Assembly (NCBI GenBank): GCA_947165745.1
Contig: CAMVBO010000115.1
Location: 1 to 6,189 of the forward strand
DNA length: 6,189 bases
DNA from: an uncultured Clostridia bacterium
GTDB lineage: Bacteria > Bacillota_A > Clostridia > Christensenellales > Aristaeellaceae
Direction of reading: 5' to 3'
Positions within the stretch are counted from its first letter, which is position 1; the number at the start of each line of letters is the position of its first letter. Of this stretch, positions 1-6,166 are shown piece by piece. The notes under the pieces were generated by a model that was given only the letters and a program-made list of their open reading frames with translations, was not told the DNA's origin and made no database searches. The position numbers and the translations under genes are program-made.

Positions 1-100
1 GGACATCATGCGCCAGTACGGGTGTAGGATCGCCCAGGGCTTTCTGTTCGACAGGCCCATGCCCGTGGAGGATTTCGAGCAGCGGCTGCGTGGAGTTTAG
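1..100 (+). CDS. C-terminal fragment of an EAL-domain (c-di-GMP phosphodiesterase-type) protein, cut by the window edge
   Basis: The first complete codon is at base 2, and the frame runs 32 codons to a TAG at 98-100. The peptide has the end of an EAL domain: CRIAQGFLFDRPMPVEDF carries the xQGFxFxxPM signature, whose glutamine (residue 12 of the fragment) is the last conserved catalytic-site residue of EAL phosphodiesterases. It closely resembles the C-terminus of the 7TM-GGDEF-EAL protein at 1842-4121 (GCGMFQGYYFARPMAVEDF), so the two are probably paralogues. EAL domains hydrolyse c-di-GMP to pGpG. The rest of this protein lies to the left, so its activity, other domains and membrane location cannot be judged. 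It converges on the minus-strand operon, with 59 bases between the two stop codons. The EAL assignment is firm for so short a piece because the signature is specific and the stop falls where EAL proteins normally end. Confidence 0.85.
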   Translation, partial: DIMRQYGCRIAQGFLFDRPMPVEDFEQRLRGV

Positions 101-101
101 G

Positions 102-141
102 GTGTGTTTCCAAACCCCCAAACGGGCACTTGGAAACACGC
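102..141. terminator. Stem-loop between convergent 3' ends, candidate bidirectional terminator
   Basis: GTGTTTCCAA at 104-113 is the exact reverse complement of TTGGAAACAC at 130-139. One further G-C pair (102/141) is possible across a T/G position (103/140), and a CCC/GGG pairing (117-119 with 124-126) can form inside the loop. It starts 2 bases after the plus-strand EAL stop codon and 19 bases beyond the minus-strand EAL stop codon, exactly where a shared terminator would sit. Neither strand has a proper U-tract after the stem (plus strand: CTCCATTATTG), so efficient intrinsic termination is not assured. It could instead protect the 3' ends. Confidence 0.5.
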
Positions 142-159
142 TCCATTATTGCTCAGGTA

Positions 160-1803
160 TTACTCCAGCATCTCCGGATGCTCCTTGACCAGCATCTCGG
201 CGATTCTCGCGCTGACAGACGACATCGCCTGGATCGTGTAGATATAGATCTTTTCCGAAACGCTCGGAACCCCGGTGATCCGAACCTGCTTCCACACGTA
301 GTTGCCGTCCATGTCCTTGATGCGAAAGCCCTGCTGGATAAAGCCCTGCACAGACACGCGCGCCTCCAGCGTATCCATGTCAAAGAACCGCAGATAGCGC
401 GCCCGGTCGTCCGGGGCCACTTCCTTTTCCGCGAAGGACCGGATCCCCGCCCTCAGGCCCAGCAGCTGGTGGGCGGTCTGGAAATTGGCCTTTGAAAACA
501 GCCGTATGGACGTGTTTTTCTCCGGAAAGCAAAGGTTCACGTGTTCATAGGACGCATACAGCGTCTGGCTGTACCGGGCGAGCTCCGAGCGCTCCAATCC
601 GCCCAGCTCCTCCTTGAAGGTGCTCAGCGTGGCCACGACCATCGCCCGGTTCAGCCTGGCGGACTTGGCGATGCACTTCGCCCTGAATTTGTAAAAGACA
701 TCTCCGGACACATAGTCCACTTCCTGAACGGCGTCCTTCAATACCGCTTCGATGAGCAGGTTTTTCATCGGGTGATAGTTCGCGCTGATCTTGTCGTTGT
801 AGAAGCGCTCCAGCGCCTGGATGGAATCAAAGCCGAGCGATTGTACGCTGGCCAGATAGGCGTCGTTGGCATAGACGTAATCGCCCCTGCCCCAGGTGCA
901 ATCGATCAGCGCCAGCGGAATGTCGCTCTGTATCGCCGCGCGGGCCGCCTTCTCCTGCTCAAACGGATTCGCCGTGAGCAAATCAAAATGGCATATCGCG
1001 TTCCAGTAGGGCTTCTCGTCGGGGGATTCCACCCTGTGCTCCGACAGGTAGGCGCTCAGCGCCTCCGCTGCCAGCGGCTCGGAATAATAAAAGCCCTGGA
1101 TCGTGTCGCCCCCGATGGAGCGGACGAATTGCGCCTGCTCCTCGGTTTCCACGCCCTCGATGAGCGTCAGTATCCCCAGGCTCTTGGCCGTCTTGACGAT
1201 GGAGGCCACCAGCTGGCGGGATTCCGGCGAAGCGTCCCGCATGAACACCATGTCGATTTTCAGCAGATTGAAGCGGTAATCCTGGAGCATGCCCAGTGAC
1301 GAATAGCCGCTGCCAAAGTCGTCGACCCAGACGGAATAGCCCTCGCTCTGCAGCGCCCTGAACACCTCCATAAAGCGTTCCCGCTCGTCCAACAGGACGC
1401 TCTCCGTCACTTCGATCTTGATCGCCTCATGGGGCACCCGATGCGCGTCCAGGACGCCGTTGACCGCCTCGCAGAAGCCGGGCTTTGTGAAGTCCAGCCT
1501 TGAAAAGTTCACGGAGAAGGAATGCAGCTCCATGCCGCTGTCCCGCAAACGCGCGTACATCGCGCAGGCCTGCTCCAGCATGGCCATGTCCAGCCGATAG
1601 ATCAGATCATGCCTTTCCAGCACCGGAATAAAATCCGCCGGCGACAGCAGGCCGTAGGTCGGATCCTCCCACCGCGCAAGGGCCTCGGCGCAGCACACAT
1701 AGCCCGTCATCGTCCGGATGATGGGCTGGAAGAAGGCCTTGATGCGGGCCGTTTCGACGGCTTCCTCAAAATGCTCCAGTATGTATTGCTCGCTGACGCG
1801 CAT
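160..1803 (-). CDS. EAL-domain c-di-GMP phosphodiesterase with C-terminal PAS-like regions (EAL-PAS-PAS order)
   Basis: This 547-residue protein is predicted to hydrolyse c-di-GMP to pGpG in the cytosol; no membrane segment or signal peptide is visible. The EAL domain occupies about residues 18-255 and the catalytic set looks complete: E40 and R44 in AEALARW, N99 in SVNFS, E131 and E134 in KIEVTES, D161/D162 in VDDFGSGYSSL, K182, E216 in IEGVET and Q236 in IQGFYY. Two PAS-like regions follow, at about 275-395 and 415-530. The second has the PAS_3-type pattern APDDRARYLRF, then FRIKDMDGNYVWKQVRI. The PAS calls rest on pattern only and their ligands are unknown. EAL normally follows its sensor domains, so the EAL-first order is unusual. 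The start at 1803 leaves about 20 residues before FFQPII, normal for an EAL domain, and a G-run ribosome-binding-like site lies 10 bases upstream. It is the last gene of the operon, 38 bases after the 7TM gene. Confidence 0.92.
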   Translation of the reverse strand: MRVSEQYILEHFEEAVETARIKAFFQPIIRTMTGYVCCAEALARWEDPTYGLLSPADFIPVLERHDLIYRLDMAMLEQACAMYARLRDSGMELHSFSVNFSRLDFTKPGFCEAVNGVLDAHRVPHEAIKIEVTESVLLDERERFMEVFRALQSEGYSVWVDDFGSGYSSLGMLQDYRFNLLKIDMVFMRDASPESRQLVASIVKTAKSLGILTLIEGVETEEQAQFVRSIGGDTIQGFYYSEPLAAEALSAYLSEHRVESPDEKPYWNAICHFDLLTANPFEQEKAARAAIQSDIPLALIDCTWGRGDYVYANDAYLASVQSLGFDSIQALERFYNDKISANYHPMKNLLIEAVLKDAVQEVDYVSGDVFYKFRAKCIAKSARLNRAMVVATLSTFKEELGGLERSELARYSQTLYASYEHVNLCFPEKNTSIRLFSKANFQTAHQLLGLRAGIRSFAEKEVAPDDRARYLRFFDMDTLEARVSVQGFIQQGFRIKDMDGNYVWKQVRITGVPSVSEKIYIYTIQAMSSVSARIAEMLVKEHPEMLE

Positions 1804-1813
1804 GGTTCATCAT

Positions 1814-1820
1814 CCCCCAC
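1814..1820 (-). promoter_or_regulatory. G-rich ribosome binding site of the EAL-PAS gene
   Basis: The minus strand reads GTGGGGG, then 10 bases, then ATG at 1803. The G-run can pair with the CCUCC of 16S rRNA only through a G-rich, imperfect match, so it is not a canonical AGGAGG. The first gene of the operon has the same seven bases at the same distance from its start, which supports this start codon. Confidence 0.5.
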
Positions 1821-1829
1821 CAGCTGTGC

Positions 1830-1846
1830 CGTGAGCCGGGCTCACG
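1830..1846. repeat. Near-perfect 17-base palindrome over the stop codon of the 7TM-GGDEF-EAL gene
   Basis: CGTGAGCC at 1830-1837 and GGCTCACG at 1839-1846 are exact reverse complements around a single base. The TGA stop of the upstream gene (1842-1844) lies inside the right arm, and the start of the EAL-PAS gene is 27 bases downstream. In mRNA it would fold as a stem of about 7 bp with a 3-base loop. No U-tract follows, so it is not a normal terminator. It could tune translation or mRNA processing between the two genes, or be a chance GC-rich palindrome. Confidence 0.4.
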
Positions 1847-4121
1847 CAGGCACGCGGCTCCCGTCCAGAAACTCCATAAAGTCCTCTACGGCCATCGGCC
1901 TGGCAAAATAGTAGCCTTGGAACATGCCGCAGCCCATGTCCCGAAGGTTCGCAAACTGTTCCGCCGTCTCCACGCCCTCGGTAATCTGCGCAAGCTTCAG
2001 GTTGTTGGTCATCTGCATGATGCTGCTCAGGATCGTCCTCGCCCGCACATCGTCCTGCGTCTTCCTCAGGAAGGCCATATCGATCTTCACGACATCCACC
2101 GGCATATCCTTTAGCATATTGAGCGACGAGTAGCCGCTGCCGAAATCGTCCATTTCGACGATGAATCCAGCTTCCCGCAGCGCCTTCAAAATCTCGATGC
2201 GTTTGGCTTCGTCCGTCATCATCACGGTTTCCGTGATCTCCACGCGCAGCCGGGAGGGCTCGACGGCGTACTCCTGTACCAGCCCGGTCAGCTCCTCGGC
2301 CACGTCCATGAAATAGAAGTCCTTCGGGGACACGTTGATCGACAGGAACAGGCCGTTGTCCTTCCACCCGGAGAGGATCTCGCAGGCGCAGCGCCATATG
2401 TGCCTGTCCACCTGGGCGATCATGCCGTTCTTCTCCAGCGTGGGAATGAAGCGATAAGGCGCGAGGAAGCCTTCTGCGGGATGAATCCAGCGCGCCAGCG
2501 CCTCCGCGCCGACCACACGCCCGCGATCATCCACAATCGCCTGCAAATAGGGCCTCACCTGACCCGTTCGGATGGCCTCCGGCAGCTCACTGGCAATCCT
2601 CTGGTCCCAGATGGCGCTGTCTCGCATGGCGTCGTCATAGACGGCAAGGAAAACATTATACTCGTCCTTGATGCTCTCCAGCGCCATGTTGGCCCGATCG
2701 AACATGCCGGATATGTCCATGTCCCTTTCGACGACCTCATACACGCCCTGGTGGATGATGAGGCGATACTCCGTCTCGCCCCGCCGCACGGTGAACTGGC
2801 TCAGGGTGGCGACGGCGATCTCCGGGTTAAAGCTCTCCTTCGGAATGCACATGCCGAAGGTGTCGCCGGACAGTCGGCCATACAGATAGTCGGGCCCCAT
2901 ATCCCTGCGCAGGGAATCCGCCACGCATTTCAGGGCATAGTCGCCAAATTCCCGCCCGAAGACATCGTTGATCATCTTGAAATCGTTGATGTCCAGGAAG
3001 CAGATCATATAGACCTTGTCCGGATTGGCGTCGATGGTTTCCCGGATGCAGGTATACAGGTGTTCCCGGGAGTAAAGGCCCGTCAGAGAATCGTGGGTCG
3101 CGTCATATCGATCCTTTTCCGCCGCCAGATGCCGCTCGGTTTCATCGACGATGCTCAGAAAAGCGCCCGCCGTCCTGCCCCTTGAATCCTGGATACTGTG
3201 CTTTTCAAGCTGGTAATACTTCCTTACGCTCCCATCCATGATCGCCTCATGCCGCACCCATTCCTCGCCGGAGATATCCCCGAATATGCCCGCGAGCAGC
3301 TCGGCGCTCGGTTCATAGTTGTCCCTGTCAATGTGGAAGGTTTCACGCCCCGCCCGGTTCACCCACACGCAGCGTCCGCCCGCGTCAAAGAAGAACACCC
3401 CCTGGAGCATCTGCGAGGCCACGTTGGCCAGCATCCTGTCCAGCAGCCGCACGGGCTTGTAGTGAACCGCGAAGTAGTAAACCAGCAGGCCAAAGCAGGC
3501 AAACCCGATCATGGAGCGGTCAATGGGCGACCGGGAGAAGATATAGAAGGTCTCCCAGATTCCGACCACGACCATGGAAAGAAATATGACGGCGTATCGC
3601 TCCAGATACAGCCTGGGTGCCGTGATCATTTTCCAGAAGAAAATTCCCACAATGGCCAGGAAGATTCCATAACACACGATCCTGTGGAAGGTCTGACCCG
3701 CGTAGGGGATCAGCCTGTAGTAGGCGGCTCCAGCGACCTGAATCGCCTCGATATCAAAGGCATGATGGAAAATGGGATTGCACAGAAGCTGCGCCGCGTC
3801 CGCGATCAACAGAGCGTAGGCAAGCGTCTTCATCCCCCTTGGCGGTCGGGGCATGTGGCAGTATCTGAAGGTGAAGCCCATCATCATGAACATGACCAGA
3901 TTCATGCCCAGGAAGTAGATGAAATAGCCCAGTACGGACAGCGTCCGGTCACTGGACAGTATGATGATGAGATTGCCGGTAACAGGCATGACAAGCGCGC
4001 CAATCAGCTTCGCGACCGACGGTGCCATGGATCTTTTCGATTTTCGGCTCAGGCCGGCGCAAACCGCCAGAGCGACGACCAGCAGCGCGATGACCGTGCC
4101 CATACCGTATCTCATCCGCAT
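1842..4121 (-). CDS. Membrane 7TM-PAS-GGDEF-EAL protein with degenerate GGDEF; predicted c-di-GMP phosphodiesterase
   Basis: This is a 759-residue inner-membrane protein. Seven hydrophobic segments (about 8-24, 37-56, 61-82, 98-115, 147-165, 176-195, 204-220) resemble the N-terminal 7TM sensor region of some histidine kinases (HisKA_7TM style). A PAS domain follows at about 228-330 (MLQGVFFFDAGGRCVWVNRAG). The GGDEF domain at about 335-500 keeps DSLTGLY, D377, N385 and D394, but its signature is SGDTF (418-422) instead of GGDEF and no RxxD inhibitory site is seen, so cyclase activity is unlikely. The EAL domain at about 508-755 has E540, R544, N596, E628, E631, D658/D659, K679, E715 and Q735, so c-di-GMP hydrolysis is predicted. 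The GGDEF may still bind GTP and act as a regulator, as reported for the Caulobacter GEDEF-EAL protein CC3396; this is inference. The gene starts 4 bases after the FIST-GGDEF stop. Translation may begin instead at the third codon (4115), which has AGAGG at a better spacing of 7 bases. Confidence 0.93.
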   Translation of the reverse strand: MRMRYGMGTVIALLVVALAVCAGLSRKSKRSMAPSVAKLIGALVMPVTGNLIIILSSDRTLSVLGYFIYFLGMNLVMFMMMGFTFRYCHMPRPPRGMKTLAYALLIADAAQLLCNPIFHHAFDIEAIQVAGAAYYRLIPYAGQTFHRIVCYGIFLAIVGIFFWKMITAPRLYLERYAVIFLSMVVVGIWETFYIFSRSPIDRSMIGFACFGLLVYYFAVHYKPVRLLDRMLANVASQMLQGVFFFDAGGRCVWVNRAGRETFHIDRDNYEPSAELLAGIFGDISGEEWVRHEAIMDGSVRKYYQLEKHSIQDSRGRTAGAFLSIVDETERHLAAEKDRYDATHDSLTGLYSREHLYTCIRETIDANPDKVYMICFLDINDFKMINDVFGREFGDYALKCVADSLRRDMGPDYLYGRLSGDTFGMCIPKESFNPEIAVATLSQFTVRRGETEYRLIIHQGVYEVVERDMDISGMFDRANMALESIKDEYNVFLAVYDDAMRDSAIWDQRIASELPEAIRTGQVRPYLQAIVDDRGRVVGAEALARWIHPAEGFLAPYRFIPTLEKNGMIAQVDRHIWRCACEILSGWKDNGLFLSINVSPKDFYFMDVAEELTGLVQEYAVEPSRLRVEITETVMMTDEAKRIEILKALREAGFIVEMDDFGSGYSSLNMLKDMPVDVVKIDMAFLRKTQDDVRARTILSSIMQMTNNLKLAQITEGVETAEQFANLRDMGCGMFQGYYFARPMAVEDFMEFLDGSRVPA

Positions 4122-4122
4122 A

Positions 4123-4135
4123 CCTCTATTTCTCC
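4123..4135 (-). promoter_or_regulatory. Overlapping ribosome binding sites at the junction of the first two genes
   Basis: The minus strand reads GGAG (4135-4132) and, further on, AGAGG (4127-4123); the AGAGG begins inside the TAG stop of the upstream FIST-GGDEF gene (4128-4126). GGAG is 10 bases from the ATG at 4121. AGAGG is only 1 base from that ATG but 7 from the next in-frame ATG at 4115. The site therefore leaves the start between codons 1 and 3, and its overlap with the stop codon points to translational coupling. Confidence 0.6.
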
Positions 4136-5913
4136 GTCGTAGGTTCCCCTTTGCAGACGCGGTTCTTACCGGATTTCTTGGCGACGTACAGGGCCACGTC
4201 CGCGCGCAGAACCAGCGGGTCTGCCTCCTCGCCCGGCTGGGCCTGGGCTACGCCAAAGCTGGCGGTCTCGCTGCCGCAGAGCTCGAAGCGCAGCTTTGCG
4301 ATCCTCGCGCGCAGGGCTTCCGCGAAGCCTGCCGCCTCGTTCAGCGTCATACCCGGCAGCATCAGCATGAACTCCTCACCGCCCCAGCGCCCGCCGACGG
4401 CCCCGTTCTCCAGCTCCTCCAGCGCCGACTTGATTAGGCCGGAGACGGCGATCAGCACCTGGTCGCCCTCGTTGTGACCGAAGGTATCGTTGATCTTCTT
4501 GAAATCGTCCAGGTCGATCATCACCAGGCTGGTGGCGTCCGCGCCGACGGGGGCCTTGCGGTTGGCCTGGATGCGCTCAGTGATCCGCCGCTGTATCTCC
4601 CCACGGTTGTAAAGCTTGGTCAGTTGGTCCGTGATGGCCATGACGGACAGCCGCCCGTTGGCCTCGATGACCTCGGCGGTGGCCGTATTGATGAAGTTCA
4701 CCAGCCGGCTGACCATGGACATGCTGGATTCGTTCTGCTTGACCTCTTCCCGGACGACCGGGATCTCCCTCTCGGCGGGGCCGCCCTCCCGCATCGCGGC
4801 CACGACCAGCGAAAGGTTGTGGTGGTCCATGTCGCCCTGCCAGCGGATCAGCTCCCCGGCGGTGCAGAAGCCGTAGGTCGGGGCCAGCTTGTGCAGGGGC
4901 CGCGTCTCGCGGCTGCCCTCCGTGCCGCCCCAGAAGCTCTTCCTGCCGAAGCAGTCGAACACCGAGATGACCTCCGGCGCGAAGGCGCGCACCTGCTCGG
5001 CGCACAGCGACACGTTCTCCATGATCGTATCCGGGTCGCCGTAGGTCAGGTGAACGACGCTGCCCTCGGGGATATCCGTGCTCATGTCGATGGAGCCGTC
5101 CTCCCGGCAAGCCAGGGCGTGGCGCAGCAGGATGCGGTTCTTGTGGCTCACCGCGAAGGGGAACTCCAGCGCGTTATAGAAGATGTGCTCGTCGTTGGGG
5201 ATGCGCAGATAGTGCTGGTAGATCTGATAGGCCGGAGCGCCGTCCAGCTCGTACAGCACCTTCCCCTCCGCCCGCGTTACCTTCAGCGCGGAGCCCAGCG
5301 GCCGCCAGCCGATGACATAGGAATTCATCACGTGCAAATCCCCGCCGCCCATCATCGCAAGCACGATGCCGTGGGTATTGAACGCCTCGCCCTTTTCAAA
5401 CACATAGGCCGAAAACACATTGTCGCCGAAGGCGCCGCCGCCCCAGATGGGGATGTCCTCCGGGATCTCCTCCTGCAGGGTGGCGCAGACCTCTCGGATG
5501 GGGATGGTATCGATGGTCATGATGACCTCGATGGCCTTCACCCCGGCGAAATCCGCCTTCATCGCCCGCAGCGCCGCCCGCAGGGAAGCCGCGTCCCGGT
5601 TCTCGATGGAGAACAGGCGGGTGCGCACAAAGCTGTCGGCGCACTCGAACATCGTGCAGGTGACGACCAGCTTCTCCGTCGTGATGTTTCCCTCAAAGAG
5701 ATTGCCCGACGCGGAAGCGCCGACGCAGGCGGCGTCCGGAAGCCCCAACTCCACGATCTGTCGGGCACTCTCAACCTCCGCGTCGTCCGCGCCGTCGGAA
5801 AAGATGTGCACCAGCGCCTGTCCGCAGACATGCGCCTGACGCCATGCCTGCCATTCCGCTACGGCTTCGCAAAAGGATGCCCTGTCCCGATACACCGTCT
5901 GAAACTGCTTCAT
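4126..5913 (-). CDS. FIST-GGDEF protein, predicted ligand-responsive diguanylate cyclase
   Basis: This 595-residue protein has no membrane segment and is predicted to be cytosolic, making c-di-GMP from two GTP. The N-terminal FIST domain (about 30-215) shows VGASASGNLFEG and the glycine-rich IWGGGAFGDN. The FIST_C domain (about 225-372) ends with the family-typical YGFCTAGELI and HHNLSLVVAAM. FIST is a sensory domain thought to bind small molecules, possibly amino acids; the ligand here is unknown. A probable helical linker (about 380-425) joins it to the GGDEF domain (about 426-588), which has DQLTKLYNR, D467 and N475 in MIDLDDFKKINDTFG, D484, an intact GGEEF (511-515) and the closing KKSGKNRV. 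No RxxD inhibitory site lies five residues before GGEEF, so product inhibition may be absent. It is the first gene of the operon, behind a good promoter. The MKQFQT start suits a FIST protein and is preceded by a G-run 10 bases upstream. Confidence 0.95.
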   Translation of the reverse strand: MKQFQTVYRDRASFCEAVAEWQAWRQAHVCGQALVHIFSDGADDAEVESARQIVELGLPDAACVGASASGNLFEGNITTEKLVVTCTMFECADSFVRTRLFSIENRDAASLRAALRAMKADFAGVKAIEVIMTIDTIPIREVCATLQEEIPEDIPIWGGGAFGDNVFSAYVFEKGEAFNTHGIVLAMMGGGDLHVMNSYVIGWRPLGSALKVTRAEGKVLYELDGAPAYQIYQHYLRIPNDEHIFYNALEFPFAVSHKNRILLRHALACREDGSIDMSTDIPEGSVVHLTYGDPDTIMENVSLCAEQVRAFAPEVISVFDCFGRKSFWGGTEGSRETRPLHKLAPTYGFCTAGELIRWQGDMDHHNLSLVVAAMREGGPAEREIPVVREEVKQNESSMSMVSRLVNFINTATAEVIEANGRLSVMAITDQLTKLYNRGEIQRRITERIQANRKAPVGADATSLVMIDLDDFKKINDTFGHNEGDQVLIAVSGLIKSALEELENGAVGGRWGGEEFMLMLPGMTLNEAAGFAEALRARIAKLRFELCGSETASFGVAQAQPGEEADPLVLRADVALYVAKKSGKNRVCKGEPTTEK

Positions 5914-5923
5914 TTGATCTCAA

Positions 5924-5930
5924 CCCCCAC
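5924..5930 (-). promoter_or_regulatory. G-rich ribosome binding site of the FIST-GGDEF gene
   Basis: The minus strand reads GTGGGGG, then 10 bases, then ATG at 5913. It is imperfect as a Shine-Dalgarno sequence, but identical in sequence and distance to that of the EAL-PAS gene at 1814-1820. No better site is present nearer to the start. Confidence 0.5.
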
Positions 5931-5970
5931 AGGATGGTCGTGGCACATATATTACCTGATCTTTTCTGTT

Positions 5971-5999
5971 ATTTTATCATTTATGTAACGATTGTGCAA
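5971..5999 (-). promoter_or_regulatory. Sigma-A-type promoter of the c-di-GMP operon
   Basis: On the minus strand, TTGCAC (5999-5994) is followed after exactly 17 bases by TAAAAT (5976-5971). These match the TTGACA and TATAAT consensus at 4 and 5 of 6 positions, with optimal spacing. Transcription would begin near 5964, giving a leader of about 50 bases before the FIST-GGDEF start. That is too short for a c-di-GMP riboswitch, and none was recognised. No other promoter was seen in the 4-base and 38-base gaps inside the gene cluster, so all three genes probably depend on this one. Confidence 0.7.
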
Positions 6000-6080
6000 C
6001 CCCATTTGCGCAGTAATTTGCTTGATTTTTAAACAAAAGGGCTTTGAAGCGCAATTTGGCTTCCAATGGAGGGGACTTTC

Positions 6081-6140
6081 ATGACGAGTTTTTATGAGCT
6101 GGTCTCGTCCGGTTTGGTAATATCGCAAAAATCCGTGTGA
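6081..6140 (+). CDS. Possible 19-residue small ORF with a strong ribosome binding site
   Basis: ATG at 6081 runs to TGA at 6138-6140 and encodes MTSFYELVSSGLVISQKSV. GGAGGGG at 6068-6074 lies 6 bases upstream, the best Shine-Dalgarno match in the window. The peptide is short, mildly hydrophobic and not one I recognise; it does not clearly resemble known holin-like or leader peptides. No convincing plus-strand promoter was found upstream of it. It could be a genuine small protein, a leader peptide for a gene beyond the right edge, the start of a decayed gene, or chance. Confidence 0.25.
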   Translation: MTSFYELVSSGLVISQKSV

Positions 6141-6166
6141 ACACGCTCATTTTACTGTGGTATTAT
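6138..6166 (+). promoter_or_regulatory. Possible divergent promoter reading out of the right edge
   Basis: TGAACA (6138-6143), 17 bases, then TATTAT (6161-6166) match the -35 and -10 consensus at 4 and 5 of 6 positions. A short palindrome, CGTGT-GA-ACACG (6134-6145), covers the -35 element and could be an operator. No target gene is visible because the window ends 23 bases later. In AT-rich sequence such matches arise easily, so this is only suggestive. Confidence 0.25.

Noticed and set aside
541..1299. A 252-codon plus-strand open frame opposite the EAL-PAS gene
   Set aside because: It is an antisense shadow; the EAL catalytic motifs and PAS-like patterns are all on the minus strand.
1810..2397. 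A 195-codon minus-strand open frame overlapping the EAL part of the 7TM protein
   Set aside because: It is an out-of-frame shadow of the real EAL coding sequence, with arginine/glycine-rich composition and no motifs.
3198..4142. A 314-codon plus-strand open frame opposite the 7TM region
   Set aside because: The translation shows no family motifs and is rich in H, Q and D, as expected from antisense reading of a membrane-protein gene.
4474..5988. A 504-codon open frame on the plus strand opposite the FIST-GGDEF gene
   Set aside because: It is an antisense shadow of a GC-rich gene. Its translation is low-complexity, rich in H, R, D, G and V, with no domain, while the opposite strand encodes recognisable FIST and GGDEF motifs throughout.
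5914..5993. A c-di-GMP riboswitch (GEMM type) in the operon leader
   Set aside because: The predicted leader is only about 50 bases and no conserved GEMM core or paired elements could be recognised.
6006..6054. Inverted repeat TTGCGC (6006-6011) and GCGCAA (6049-6054) upstream of the promoter as an operator
   Set aside because: The arms are only 6 bases and are separated by 37 bases; such repeats are common by chance.
135..6148. The 9-mer AACACGCTC in the same orientation near both ends of the window (135-143 and 6140-6148), as possible element boundaries
   Set aside because: A 9-base match is expected by chance in about 6 kb, and there is no transposase, integrase or target duplication.
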